DNA from: CAYVQU01 sp964453155
GTDB lineage: Bacteria > Chloroflexota > Anaerolineae > Anaerolineales > UBA11858
Length of the DNA: 41,613 bases
Assembly (NCBI GenBank): GCA_964453155.1
Contig: CAYVQU010000023.1
Span: 1 to 41,613 of the forward strand
Reading direction: 5' to 3'
In this document: piece by piece, positions 16,509 through 24,903 of the stretch
Position numbering within the stretch: position 1 is the stretch's first letter
How the letters are laid out: the number at the start of each line of letters is the position of its first letter
The notes under the pieces: generated by a model
What the model was told of the DNA's origin: nothing
Seen by the model: the letters and a program-made list of their open reading frames with translations, nothing else
Databases searched by the model: none
Position numbers and translations under genes: made by a program

Positions 16509-17294
16509 ATGTCAAAACAACCCCTCGTCTCCATTGTAACGCCCTCCTACAATCAAGCTGAATATCTGGAAGAAACGATCCACTCGGTGTTAGCCCAAAC
16601 ATATCCGAATATTGAGTATATTGTCATCGATGGGGGGTCAACGGATGGTAGTGTTGACATCATCCGGAAATACGAAGATCGCCTGACAGCGTGGATTTCC
16701 GAACCAGATCGTGGCCAAACGGATGCGATTAATAAGGGGTTCGCCCGAGCTACAGGTGAGCTTATGGCCTGGCTTAATTCGGATGATACTTATTTACCCC
16801 ACGCGGTTGCCGAAGCAGTTGACTTTTTGACCACTAACCCACAAATCGGATTGGTGTACGGAGATACAAATTTCATTGACTCAACTGGTAAAGTGATAGG
16901 CAAGTTTAACGCCCACCAAACCAGTTTCAACCGCCTTCGGCGCGGTGGGGTTTATATTCCCCAGCAATCATCATTTTGGCGGACAGATTTATGGCGAAAA
17001 GTTGGGCCACTGGACCCGACATTCTATTTTGCAATGGATTATGATCTATGGGTGCGCCTGGCTCGAGTGACCGAAATCAGGTACTATCCCAAAATGTGGG
17101 CCAATTTTCGACTGCACGCCGATGCCAAGACGATTGCCGCCGACGAACGATGCTGGCCCGAAATGCTGCGGGTCCACCGCCGCGACGGGGGGACGATTTT
17201 TTCCTTGATTTATGGCCGGTATTATTTGCGAAAACTGCTAGCCCCGGTGATTAATTGGCGGCGGAAAACCCTGTTCACGGAGGATGAAATATGA
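16509..17294 (+). CDS. glycosyltransferase family 2
   Basis: This 261-residue GT-A transferase has VSIVTPSYNQAEYLEETI, VIDGGSTDGSVDII, SEPDRGQTDAINKGFARATGE (about 66-86) and WLNSDDTY carrying the metal-binding acidic pair. It is the shorter partner of the 12192 protein. Later MDYDLWVRLA provides the conserved acidic residue in the acceptor half. The ATG follows the GT39 stop directly, and its TGA overlaps the rfbC start as ATGA, so it should be translationally coupled to the rhamnose genes. Confidence 0.88.
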   Translation: MSKQPLVSIVTPSYNQAEYLEETIHSVLAQTYPNIEYIVIDGGSTDGSVDIIRKYEDRLTAWISEPDRGQTDAINKGFARATGELMAWLNSDDTYLPHAVAEAVDFLTTNPQIGLVYGDTNFIDSTGKVIGKFNAHQTSFNRLRRGGVYIPQQSSFWRTDLWRKVGPLDPTFYFAMDYDLWVRLARVTEIRYYPKMWANFRLHADAKTIAADERCWPEMLRVHRRDGGTIFSLIYGRYYLRKLLAPVINWRRKTLFTEDEI

Positions 17295-17839
17295 ACTTTC
17301 GAGCAACCAAAATTCCCGATGTGTTTTTGATTGAACCATCCATTTATGGAGATCATCGCGGTTATCTATTAGAGACATTTCAGGCCCAAAAATTTTCTGC
17401 GGCCGGGATTGAAATCGAATTTGTCCAAGATAATCACTCTGGTTCTCAGCAAGGAACCTTGCGGGGTTTACATTACCAGATTCAGCAAGCCCAAGGTAAG
17501 TTGGTGAAGGTCGTTGTCGGTGAAATTTATGATGTGGCGGTGGATATCCGGCAAAGCTCGCCGACTTTTGGTCACTGGGTTGGCGCCTATCTTTCTGGAG
17601 AAAATAAACACCAGTTATGGATCCCGCCCGGATTTGCCCACGGTTTTTACGTTTTGAGTGAATGGGCTGAAGTATTCTACAAAATGACCAATTTTTACGC
17701 TCCCGAATATGAAAGGTCCATTATGTGGAATGACCCAATGATCGGGATCGAATGGCCCATCCTGGCGGGTGCACCACCATTATTATCTGAACGGGATGCC
17801 TATGGCAAATTACTTGGGGAAGCTGAAGTTTATAGTTAA
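17291..17839 (+). CDS. rfbC: dTDP-4-dehydrorhamnose 3,5-epimerase
   Basis: This 182-residue cupin-fold enzyme converts dTDP-4-dehydro-6-deoxyglucose to dTDP-4-dehydro-rhamnose, the third step of dTDP-L-rhamnose synthesis. Family motifs are DHRGYLLETF (about 18-27), QDNHS, GTLRGLHYQ with the catalytic His, IPPGFAHGF, and VFYKMTNFY with the catalytic Tyr. Length is normal for RfbC/RmlC. The order rfbC, rfbB, rfbA, rfbD with all four pathway enzymes together is unusual only in rfbC being first, separated from rfbB by a hairpin repeat. Confidence 0.96.
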   Translation: MNFRATKIPDVFLIEPSIYGDHRGYLLETFQAQKFSAAGIEIEFVQDNHSGSQQGTLRGLHYQIQQAQGKLVKVVVGEIYDVAVDIRQSSPTFGHWVGAYLSGENKHQLWIPPGFAHGFYVLSEWAEVFYKMTNFYAPEYERSIMWNDPMIGIEWPILAGAPPLLSERDAYGKLLGEAEVYS

Positions 17840-17866
17840 GTTACCGTTTAAAATTGCTTCCCGACC

Positions 17867-17930
17867 AGACCCCAGGGGTTTTTCCATATTCATGCCCATA
17901 TTTTGGTGAATCTGAAAAACCCTGGGGTCT
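17867..17930. repeat. AGACCCCAGGG palindromic element, copy 1
   Basis: The arm agaccccaggggtttttc (17867-17884) pairs with gaaaaaccctggggtct (17914-17930) with one bulged base, around a 29-base loop. The same arm sequence recurs at 31017-31112, so it is a dispersed element rather than a gene-specific structure. It lies between rfbC and rfbB. The stem is strong and might also reduce transcription, although a terminal U-run is not obvious. Confidence 0.8.
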
Positions 17931-17951
17931 CTACCGAAAAAATTTTTTACT

Positions 17952-17958
17952 AAGGAGA
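17952..17958 (+). promoter_or_regulatory. strong ribosome binding site of rfbB
   Basis: AAGGAGA lies seven bases before ATG 17966. It is one of the best Shine-Dalgarno sequences in the window, consistent with independent initiation after the hairpin gap. Confidence 0.75.
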
Positions 17959-17965
17959 ACTCTGA

Positions 17966-19048
17966 ATGAGAAATGTTTTGGTCACCGGTGGCGCGGGATT
18001 CATCGGTTCTAATTTTGTCCATTTTCTGCTCCGGGTTGAGCCGGAAGTTCAGATTGTGAATTTTGATGCTTTAACTTATGCGGGTAGTCTCGAGAACCTA
18101 ACGGATCTACCCGATCCAAACCGGCACGTTTTTGTGCGCGGCGATATTTGCGATCGCGACCTGATTGATCGCATCCTCCGCGAACATGAAATCGATACCA
18201 TCGTCCATTTTGCCGCCGAAACCCATGTCGACCGCTCAATTTTGGGACCGGGTCAATTTGTTCAGACTAATATTGTGGGTACCTTTACATTACTCGAAGC
18301 GGCCCGGGTTTGCTGGCTGCAAGAAAAGGGTTTGAGACCCGATGTTCGTTTTCACCACGTCTCAACCGATGAGGTTTATGGCACACTAGCCCCTGACGAA
18401 CCTGCCTGGACAGAAGAAATTCCGTATGCACCCAATTCCCCATATGCTGCTTCTAAAGCTGCCAGTGATCACCTGGTGCGGTCGTATCACCATACTTATG
18501 GATTGCCGATCTCGATATCAAATTGCTCCAATAATTATGGCCCTCGTCAGTTTCCAGAGAAGTTGATTCCTTTGATGATTTCAAACGCTCTGCAGGGCAA
18601 GCCCCTGCCCATATATGGCGATGGACAACAAATCCGTGATTGGTTATTCGTTGAGGATCATTGTGAAGCGATCTGGCAAATTATTCGCCAGGGCCGGGTA
18701 GGTGAGACCTATAATATTGGTGGGGGCAATCAACCTCCCAATCTAAAAATCGTGAATACGATCTGTCAAATTCTAGATGAACAGGTCAGTGTTTCTCCAC
18801 ACAAGCCCCACAAATCTTTAATTGAATTTGTAAGCGATCGCCCCGGGCATGACCGTCGTTATGCCATCGACATCTCCAAAATTGGCTCAGAACTAGGTTG
18901 GGAGCCGCGCCAATGGTTAGAAAGTGGTTTACAACGCACAATTCAATGGTATCTTGAAAATCCAGATTGGACCGTGGCAGTTCAGCAAGAGTCAGATTAT
19001 GAACAATGGTTAGCCCAAAATTATCAAAATCGTGGAGGCGCTCAATGA
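17966..19048 (+). CDS. rfbB: dTDP-glucose 4,6-dehydratase
   Basis: This 360-residue extended SDR enzyme catalyses the second step of dTDP-L-rhamnose synthesis using bound NAD. The cofactor motif VTGGAGFIGSN is at about 5-15, HFAAETHVDRSI follows, STDEVYG carries the catalytic Thr-Asp-Glu, and SPYAASKAASDHLVRSY the catalytic Tyr-Lys. NNYGPRQFPEKLIP and GDGQQIRDWLFVEDH are family hallmarks. Its stop overlaps the rfbA start (ATGA at 19045-19048). Confidence 0.97.
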   Translation: MRNVLVTGGAGFIGSNFVHFLLRVEPEVQIVNFDALTYAGSLENLTDLPDPNRHVFVRGDICDRDLIDRILREHEIDTIVHFAAETHVDRSILGPGQFVQTNIVGTFTLLEAARVCWLQEKGLRPDVRFHHVSTDEVYGTLAPDEPAWTEEIPYAPNSPYAASKAASDHLVRSYHHTYGLPISISNCSNNYGPRQFPEKLIPLMISNALQGKPLPIYGDGQQIRDWLFVEDHCEAIWQIIRQGRVGETYNIGGGNQPPNLKIVNTICQILDEQVSVSPHKPHKSLIEFVSDRPGHDRRYAIDISKIGSELGWEPRQWLESGLQRTIQWYLENPDWTVAVQQESDYEQWLAQNYQNRGGAQ

Positions 19049-19932
19049 AAGGGATCATTCTGGCTGGCGGCAAAGGGACGCGTTTATTTCCATTAACAAT
19101 CGGTCTCAGCAAACAATTGCTGCCCGTTTACGATAAACCGATGATTTACTATCCGCTTTCAATGTTAATGTTAGCCGGAATTCGGGAAATATTAGTCATC
19201 AGTACGCCTGAGGCTTTACCAAATTTCCAGCAATTGTTAGTAGATGGAAATCAATGGGGGTTGGATTTTTCTTATATCGAACAAGCCAAACCGCGCGGTT
19301 TGGCCGACGCATTTATTCTCGGACGCGATTTTGTTGGGAATGACCCGGTCGCTTTAATTTTAGGCGACAATATTTTTTACGGTGTAGGGCTTCCAAAGCA
19401 CCTGAGAGCCGCGGCAAAAACCACGGCTGGGGCCTTAATCTTTGGTTACCCCGTTCGGGACCCAGAACGATATGGGGTCGTTGAATTCGATGGGAATTTT
19501 AAAGTTCTGAGTATCGAAGAAAAACCCGAACAACCCCGATCTCATTACGCAGTGCCCGGCTTGTATTTTTATGACAACCAGGTATTAGATATTGCCGCCA
19601 ATCTAAAACCATCTCCGCGGGGCGAATTGGAGATTACGGATATAAATCTCCATTATTTAGAGCAGGAGAAATTAAATGTAGATGTATTTGGTCGGGGAGT
19701 CGCCTGGTTGGATGCCGGAACGCATGAATCGCTGTTGCAGGCGGCCAATTTTGTTCAGGCAGTTGAAGACCGGCAGGGAATGATGATCTCTTGCCCAGAA
19801 GAAATTGCCTATCGGATGGGATTTATCACGCAGGATGAACTCTTGCAATTGGCCCAAAATCTAAACAGCAATCAATATGGTCAATATCTGGAACGGTTAG
19901 CAAATGGGGATCGGTTGTTGACAAGTTCGTAA
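19045..19932 (+). CDS. rfbA: glucose-1-phosphate thymidylyltransferase
   Basis: This 295-residue nucleotidyltransferase makes dTDP-glucose from dTTP and glucose-1-phosphate, the first rhamnose step. MKGIILAGGKGTRLFPLT forms the nucleotide loop, followed by KQLLPVYDKPMIYYPLS, LALGDN-like LILGDNIFYG, the EEKP motif (IEEKPEQPRS), and AWLDAGTHESLL. The open frame runs upstream to 19006, but start 19045 gives the canonical N-terminus and overlaps rfbB by four bases. Length is normal. Its TAA overlaps the rfbD ATG. Confidence 0.97.
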   Translation: MKGIILAGGKGTRLFPLTIGLSKQLLPVYDKPMIYYPLSMLMLAGIREILVISTPEALPNFQQLLVDGNQWGLDFSYIEQAKPRGLADAFILGRDFVGNDPVALILGDNIFYGVGLPKHLRAAAKTTAGALIFGYPVRDPERYGVVEFDGNFKVLSIEEKPEQPRSHYAVPGLYFYDNQVLDIAANLKPSPRGELEITDINLHYLEQEKLNVDVFGRGVAWLDAGTHESLLQAANFVQAVEDRQGMMISCPEEIAYRMGFITQDELLQLAQNLNSNQYGQYLERLANGDRLLTSS

Positions 19933-20819
19933 TGAAAATTCTTCTGATTGGTAAAAATGGCCAGGTCGGTTGGGAAATGCAGCGGACATTAGCTACATTG
20001 GGAGAAGTCATCGCGGTTGATTACCCTGAAATTGATCTCAGTACGGTAACGAGCATTCAGGATTGGGTGCAGCGAGTAACCCCCAATGTTATCGTCAACG
20101 CAGCCGCGTATACCGCCGTTGACCAGGCCGAAAGCGAGCCTGAATTGGCAATGGCGGTAAATGGGATCGCGCCAGGCATTCTGGCCGAAGAAGCTCAAAA
20201 AATTAACGCCGCTTTGATACATTTTTCAACCGATTATGTTTTCGATGGCACCAAAGGACAGGCTTACGACGAGAGTGATTTACCTAACCCAATAAACGCC
20301 TATGGCTGGAGTAAATTGACTGGGGATCAGAATATTGAGCAAGTTGGAGGGGTATATCTAATTTTTAGGACGACTTGGGTCTACAGCTTACGGACTGGTG
20401 GTTTCGTTCAAAAAGTTTTGGATTGGGCCAGAAAAAATGAGACGCTGAGGATTGTTGACGACCAAATTGGGAGCCCAACCTGGGCCAGAATGTTAGCAGA
20501 GATCATTGCCCAAGTTTTGGCTCAAGGTCAGGACAACATTGTGCCCTGGATAGCAAACCGCCGGGGTTTGTACCACCTGGGAGGGGCGGGGACTGTCAGC
20601 CGCCTGGCTTGGGCAAAAGCAATTCTAAAATTTGATCCCAAGCCAGATGAGCAAATTGTTGCCGAAACCCTGTCTGCTAAAACCAGTGATTTTCCCACCC
20701 CGGCCAAAAGACCTTTATTCTCGCCGGTAAAGTGTGATTTATTTGAGAACACTTTTGGTCTGAGGCTTCCTTATTGGGAAGAAGCGTTGCAACTGGCACT
20801 CCAATTTGGGGGACGATAA
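19932..20819 (+). CDS. rfbD: dTDP-4-dehydrorhamnose reductase
   Basis: This 295-residue NAD(P)H-dependent SDR carries out the last step to dTDP-L-rhamnose. Seen are LLIGKNGQVGWEM at the N-terminus, NAAAYTAVDQAE, STDYVFDGTKGQAYDE, NAYGWSKLTGDQ with the catalytic Tyr-Lys, and TTWVYS. The C-terminus RPLFSPVKCDLFE contains the substrate-binding region, with RP-F-P in place of RPxxSxLd. Length is typical. The next gene begins on the base after its stop. Confidence 0.96.
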   Translation: MKILLIGKNGQVGWEMQRTLATLGEVIAVDYPEIDLSTVTSIQDWVQRVTPNVIVNAAAYTAVDQAESEPELAMAVNGIAPGILAEEAQKINAALIHFSTDYVFDGTKGQAYDESDLPNPINAYGWSKLTGDQNIEQVGGVYLIFRTTWVYSLRTGGFVQKVLDWARKNETLRIVDDQIGSPTWARMLAEIIAQVLAQGQDNIVPWIANRRGLYHLGGAGTVSRLAWAKAILKFDPKPDEQIVAETLSAKTSDFPTPAKRPLFSPVKCDLFENTFGLRLPYWEEALQLALQFGGR

Positions 20820-23800
20820 ATGGGTGAGGCACTCCAATGTTGGTGCGGAAACGCAGACTTCCAAGCGTTTTCGCCGGATTATAGAAAATGTACTGAGTGT
20901 GGCACTTTAGTTGGTATTCATTTTCCAGGCCCAGAAATAGCCACGGTCTTGAACGATGAAACTGATTTTTATGGTCAAGAATATTGGCAAAATTACCTTG
21001 TAGAACAGCATAATTATCCAGATATATCAACTCGGGCTCGTTTTGATCTCTCAGAACGGGCCATTTTTTGGTTAAAGGCGGTGCTGCGATACTGTTTACC
21101 ACCGAGTAACAGTTTGGAGTTAGGGTGTGGGCATGGCGGCTTTGTTGCGCTTATGCAGCAGGCTGGATTTGAGGCCGCCGGGTTGGAATTGAGTCACTGG
21201 CTCATAAATTATGCTCAAGAAAACTTCTCTGTTCCGATGTATCTGGGACCGATTGAGAAGCAGAATATCCCTCCAGAATCCTTAGATTTGATTCTTTTGA
21301 TGGATGTCTTCGAGCACTTCCCCGATCCCGTAAGGACGATAGAAGTCTGTTCTCAATTGCTAAAACCGGATGGAAAAATCTTCATCCAAACGCCCAAATA
21401 TGATCATCAGATGAGTTTTGCTGAATTGGAACAGAATCAGGATCCATTTCTAAAACAAATCAAACCCATCGAGCACGTTTACCTCTTCAGCCGTCAAGCG
21501 ATCCAAAAATTCTTTTCACAATCTTCCGTTGAATTTGTCGAATTCATCCCGCCGTGTTTCGATTATGATATGTTTTTCATCGCCAGTCGATCACCAATTA
21601 ATTCTTATTCCGATGATGAAATTACCAATTCGCTTCAGGCGACGCCAACTGGACGGTTGACCCAAGCACTGTTGGATTTGGAATTTCAAAAAAATCAACT
21701 GGATACTGCCCTCACTGAAGCCAATTCTGATCGAGCTGCACGCTTGGCAAATATCCATGAATTGGAAAACTTGTTGTCCATTGCCGAAGCGGATCGAGCT
21801 GCCCGACTCGAAAATATTCATCAATTGGAAGCCTTGCTATCCGCAGCCAGGCAGCAGCAAAAATCCAATCAAGAAACCATTGCAAAGCATACGAATACTA
21901 TTCAAGTTCTAAAAACCAAAAAGGCAGAATTCAAGCAGGATTTAGATAACTTAGAATTGCAATTAGCTATTGCTGAAACAAAACAGGAAGAAATTCAATC
22001 CGAAATTATTATTCTCTCTGATAAACTCCAAAACGCCGAGGAAGATCGGGCTACCGCTAAAAATATATCTAGAAAACTTGCTGAGCAGATATCAAAACAG
22101 GCCAAATATCAAGATCAAATTGAAACCGAATTGCGTCAAACCAAAAATGAATTAAAAGAACAGCAGACGCTAACTACAAGTCAATTGGAGCTGATTCAAC
22201 AGCAGTCTTTTAACCTTGCCGGTCTGGAAAATGAGCTAGAACGGATTCCACTGAGGTTTTTAAGGACTTGGAGTTCCCATATCAGTGCTGGAATTTCGAA
22301 ATTCCGTTCGAATATTATCCCCCGACCTGGATATAAACAGAAAACCCTAAAGCGGATTGTGATTGACTTGACACCAATTGTTCCTGGAGGGGGGAACGGT
22401 GGGGCCAAACTGTTAGCAACCACTTTGGTTCGGGAGTTCAGCCGAAACATTGCCCCCGAATGCGATTTTGTATTATTAACCTCCGATGATTCTCATGATG
22501 AATTGGCCTGGTTAGACGCCGAAAATGTCCGCCGAATTTGTGTGAACCAGCGCATAGATTCCCCACCGCAAGCACAGGTAGATTCACCACCAGTAAATCA
22601 CAACACCGGATCCATTCTCCAGGACTTATTGCGCCGTGGCATCCATGCAATCGGACAGTTCCTTGAATCGATATTGCCGCCCCGTGTTTACCGTCGTTTT
22701 TATCGCTTTTATCGTGGCGAATGGAAAACACCCCGCTCAAAGAACATCGTGGCGGCAATAAAAGGGGATATATTGTTTTGCCCGTTTACGGCTCCTTATT
22801 ATCACAGCTCAGGGGTGCCGACGATTGTAGTGGTCCATGATCTTCAATTCTTGGAGTATCCCCAATTCTTTACCGGGGCTGAGTTTTCTAATGCCGATTA
22901 TGATTTTCGAAATTCTTGTTTGAAAGCAGAGAAATTAATTTGTGTATCTGAGCATACCCGTCAGCGAGTATTGGCTGAAAGTGAAATCAACCCTGCCAGC
23001 GTTAAAACGATTCACACGAGTTTGTATAATCCTCTTCCGCCGGTATCCCATCAAACCGAAACGATTATTCTTGCGGACTTTCAAATAAAAAAGGGTCGGT
23101 TTTTACTCTACCCGGCGAATTACTGGCCGCACAAAAATCACGAAATACTTCTAATCGCGGTGCGAATGTTTTATGAGAAATTTCCGCATTCAGATTTGAA
23201 ATTGGTTTTCACTGGAGCGCCGAGTGAACGGGAAGTGTTTCTGTCCCAAAGTTGCCAGATCTTGGGATTGGAAGACAAGGTGGTGTTTGCTGGGTTTGTG
23301 GAACAAAAAGTTTTGGCCACTTTTTATCAAAATTGCCTGGCTTTGGTTTTTCCCTCGCTCTATGAGGGTTTTGGGGTTCCTGTGTTAGAGGCCATGAATT
23401 ATGGCGTTCCAGTTTTATGCAGCAACCTGACTTCAATTCCTGAGGTTGGACAACAGGCGGTTCACTATTTCGACTCTCGCCAACCAGACGAGATCGTAAC
23501 CGCGCTTGAAAAGGTCGCTGAAGATGGCGATTATCGCCAGACTTTAATCTCAAAGGGTCAAAAGCGGGCCCAAGAGTTTATGACCCCCACCACTTGGGCT
23601 CAAACCTATTTTGATATTTTCCAAGAGACTTTTCAGGCCGATCGGGTATTTTCAAATGCGGTTTCAGGAGTTTATGCTGATCATTGGGTGGGATCTGGCT
23701 TCGAGGTGAGTGTTTCTCCTGGGGATGAAAAACGTTTTCTAGAGATTGGCTTTGAGATCCCGGCATGGTTGCCCTCTGAAAAAATTTCGGTCCGCCTGAA

Positions 23801-24029
23801 AGCCAATGGTCAGGCAACCCGACGTTTCCAATTGCCGCGTGGTTCTTGTCATCAGATAACGATGCCAGTAATCACAGCCGGAAATAGGGTTGAAATAACC
23901 ATATCGCCGACAGTTTCGCCGGCCCAAATTGGGATTGGAGACGATGTGCGAGCACTGAGTTGTCGAGTATCGAATATAAAAATCCTCTCCCAAAAATCCC
24001 AGATCCCAGTCTACTCAGCAGATTTCTAA
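20820..24029 (+). CDS. methyltransferase / coiled-coil / GT4 glycosyltransferase fusion
   Basis: This 1069-residue protein has four parts. Residues 1-265 are a SAM-dependent methyltransferase with an N-terminal Cys pair set (CWCGN, CTECG) and motif I LELGCGHGGF near 99-108. Residues about 283-475 are strongly heptad-patterned coiled coil, including a 21-residue tandem repeat beginning DRAARL. Residues about 510-945 are a GT4 (GT-B) transferase with VIDLTPIVPGG, FLLYPANYWPHKNH and SLYEGFGVPVLEAM, carrying the E-x7-E motif. Residues about 950-1069 are a beta-rich domain ending IGDDVRALSCRV. It probably both extends and methylates a glycan. The mix of methyltransferase and long coil recalls the WbdD chain-length ruler, but no kinase domain is seen. 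The frame is uninterrupted. Confidence 0.85.
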   Translation: MGEALQCWCGNADFQAFSPDYRKCTECGTLVGIHFPGPEIATVLNDETDFYGQEYWQNYLVEQHNYPDISTRARFDLSERAIFWLKAVLRYCLPPSNSLELGCGHGGFVALMQQAGFEAAGLELSHWLINYAQENFSVPMYLGPIEKQNIPPESLDLILLMDVFEHFPDPVRTIEVCSQLLKPDGKIFIQTPKYDHQMSFAELEQNQDPFLKQIKPIEHVYLFSRQAIQKFFSQSSVEFVEFIPPCFDYDMFFIASRSPINSYSDDEITNSLQATPTGRLTQALLDLEFQKNQLDTALTEANSDRAARLANIHELENLLSIAEADRAARLENIHQLEALLSAARQQQKSNQETIAKHTNTIQVLKTKKAEFKQDLDNLELQLAIAETKQEEIQSEIIILSDKLQNAEEDRATAKNISRKLAEQISKQAKYQDQIETELRQTKNELKEQQTLTTSQLELIQQQSFNLAGLENELERIPLRFLRTWSSHISAGISKFRSNIIPRPGYKQKTLKRIVIDLTPIVPGGGNGGAKLLATTLVREFSRNIAPECDFVLLTSDDSHDELAWLDAENVRRICVNQRIDSPPQAQVDSPPVNHNTGSILQDLLRRGIHAIGQFLESILPPRVYRRFYRFYRGEWKTPRSKNIVAAIKGDILFCPFTAPYYHSSGVPTIVVVHDLQFLEYPQFFTGAEFSNADYDFRNSCLKAEKLICVSEHTRQRVLAESEINPASVKTIHTSLYNPLPPVSHQTETIILADFQIKKGRFLLYPANYWPHKNHEILLIAVRMFYEKFPHSDLKLVFTGAPSEREVFLSQSCQILGLEDKVVFAGFVEQKVLATFYQNCLALVFPSLYEGFGVPVLEAMNYGVPVLCSNLTSIPEVGQQAVHYFDSRQPDEIVTALEKVAEDGDYRQTLISKGQKRAQEFMTPTTWAQTYFDIFQETFQADRVFSNAVSGVYADHWVGSGFEVSVSPGDEKRFLEIGFEIPAWLPSEKISVRLKANGQATRRFQLPRGSCHQITMPVITAGNRVEITISPTVSPAQIGIGDDVRALSCRVSNIKILSQKSQIPVYSADF
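21729..21854 (+). repeat. 63-bp tandem coding repeat (two copies) in the coiled coil
   Basis: Two copies of a 21-codon unit encode DRAARLxNIHxLExLLSxA with small differences between them. The period of 21 residues is three heptads, so copy gain or loss would change coil length without breaking the heptad phase. Confidence 0.65.
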
Positions 24030-24033
24030 TGCC

Positions 24034-24903
24034 ATGAAAATTTCGGTTGTGATGCCGTCTTATAACCAGGCAGAGTTCATCGAGCGCACGCTCCAAAGTG
24101 TGATATCTCAAGGTATTCCTGATTTGGAATTCATTATCTATGATAACCACAGTGATGATGGGACTCAGGAAATATTGACGCCCTATGAATCGCAGTTGAG
24201 CTGGATTTCAGAACCAGATCGAGGTCAAGGGCATGCCGTAAATAAAGGCATTCAAAATAGCCGTGGGGAAATTATCGGTTGGTTAAATTCTGATGATCTT
24301 TATTATCCTGGGGCATTAAAAACGGTTTTGGAGTTCTTTGAGACCCATTCGGAGGTGGATATCCTTTATGGGGGCGCGGACCACATTGATATCCATGATA
24401 AATGGATTGAAGATTATTACACCGAATCTTGGGATTTCGAACGTTTGAAAGATGTCTGTTTTCTTTGCCAACCGGCAGTATTTTTCCGACGTCGGCTGAC
24501 GGAGAAAATCGGGCTGCTAGATGAACGCCTGTATTGGTGTATGGATTATGACTATTGGCTGCGAGCCGCGTTGGTGGGGGCCAAATTCGCATATCTCCCT
24601 CAAAAATTGGCTGGTTCCCGAATGTATCCCAGCAATAAAACCTTGCGTTCGATTGGAAAAGTTCATCGCGAATATCTGGTAATGCTCTCTCGAAATTTCG
24701 AAAAAATTCCGGATCAGTGGCTATACAACTACGCCCATGCCATTCTGGACGAAAAAGGGGTCCCGCGGGGGAGTAGAAAATTTTCGATATCAGTGGCTTT
24801 GTTATCAAATTGGACCGCCCTGCAGTGGAACCATACAATCAGCCCTGCTATGCGTCAGAACACCTTGGCCTGGATGCGGGCGGCTCTGGAGAAAACCAAG
24901 TGA
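24034..24903 (+). CDS. glycosyltransferase family 2
   Basis: This 289-residue GT-A transferase has ISVVMPSYNQAEFIERTL (about 3-20), SEPDRGQGHAVNKGIQ and WLNSDDLYYPGAL, with NSDD as the metal-binding site. MDYDYWLRAAL supplies the C-terminal acidic motif. It belongs to the same paralogous group as the GT2 proteins at 12192, 16509 and 28953, but its nucleotide-binding turn reads YDNHSDDG rather than VDGxSTDxS, which suggests a different donor. It is followed by a GT4 gene overlapping by four bases, and preceded by the fusion protein with a 4-bp gap. Confidence 0.88.
   Translation: MKISVVMPSYNQAEFIERTLQSVISQGIPDLEFIIYDNHSDDGTQEILTPYESQLSWISEPDRGQGHAVNKGIQNSRGEIIGWLNSDDLYYPGALKTVLEFFETHSEVDILYGGADHIDIHDKWIEDYYTESWDFERLKDVCFLCQPAVFFRRRLTEKIGLLDERLYWCMDYDYWLRAALVGAKFAYLPQKLAGSRMYPSNKTLRSIGKVHREYLVMLSRNFEKIPDQWLYNYAHAILDEKGVPRGSRKFSISVALLSNWTALQWNHTISPAMRQNTLAWMRAALEKTK

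Noticed and set aside
17867..17930. The rfbC-rfbB hairpin as an intrinsic terminator
   Set aside because: The stem recurs at 31017 as a dispersed repeat, no good U-run follows the right arm, and rfbB must be expressed with the other rhamnose genes. Attenuation is not excluded.
24272..24838. 188-residue open frame on the - strand opposite a GT2 gene
   Set aside because: It lies inside a GT2 gene with clear motifs, has a composition typical of an antisense shadow and no family signature.
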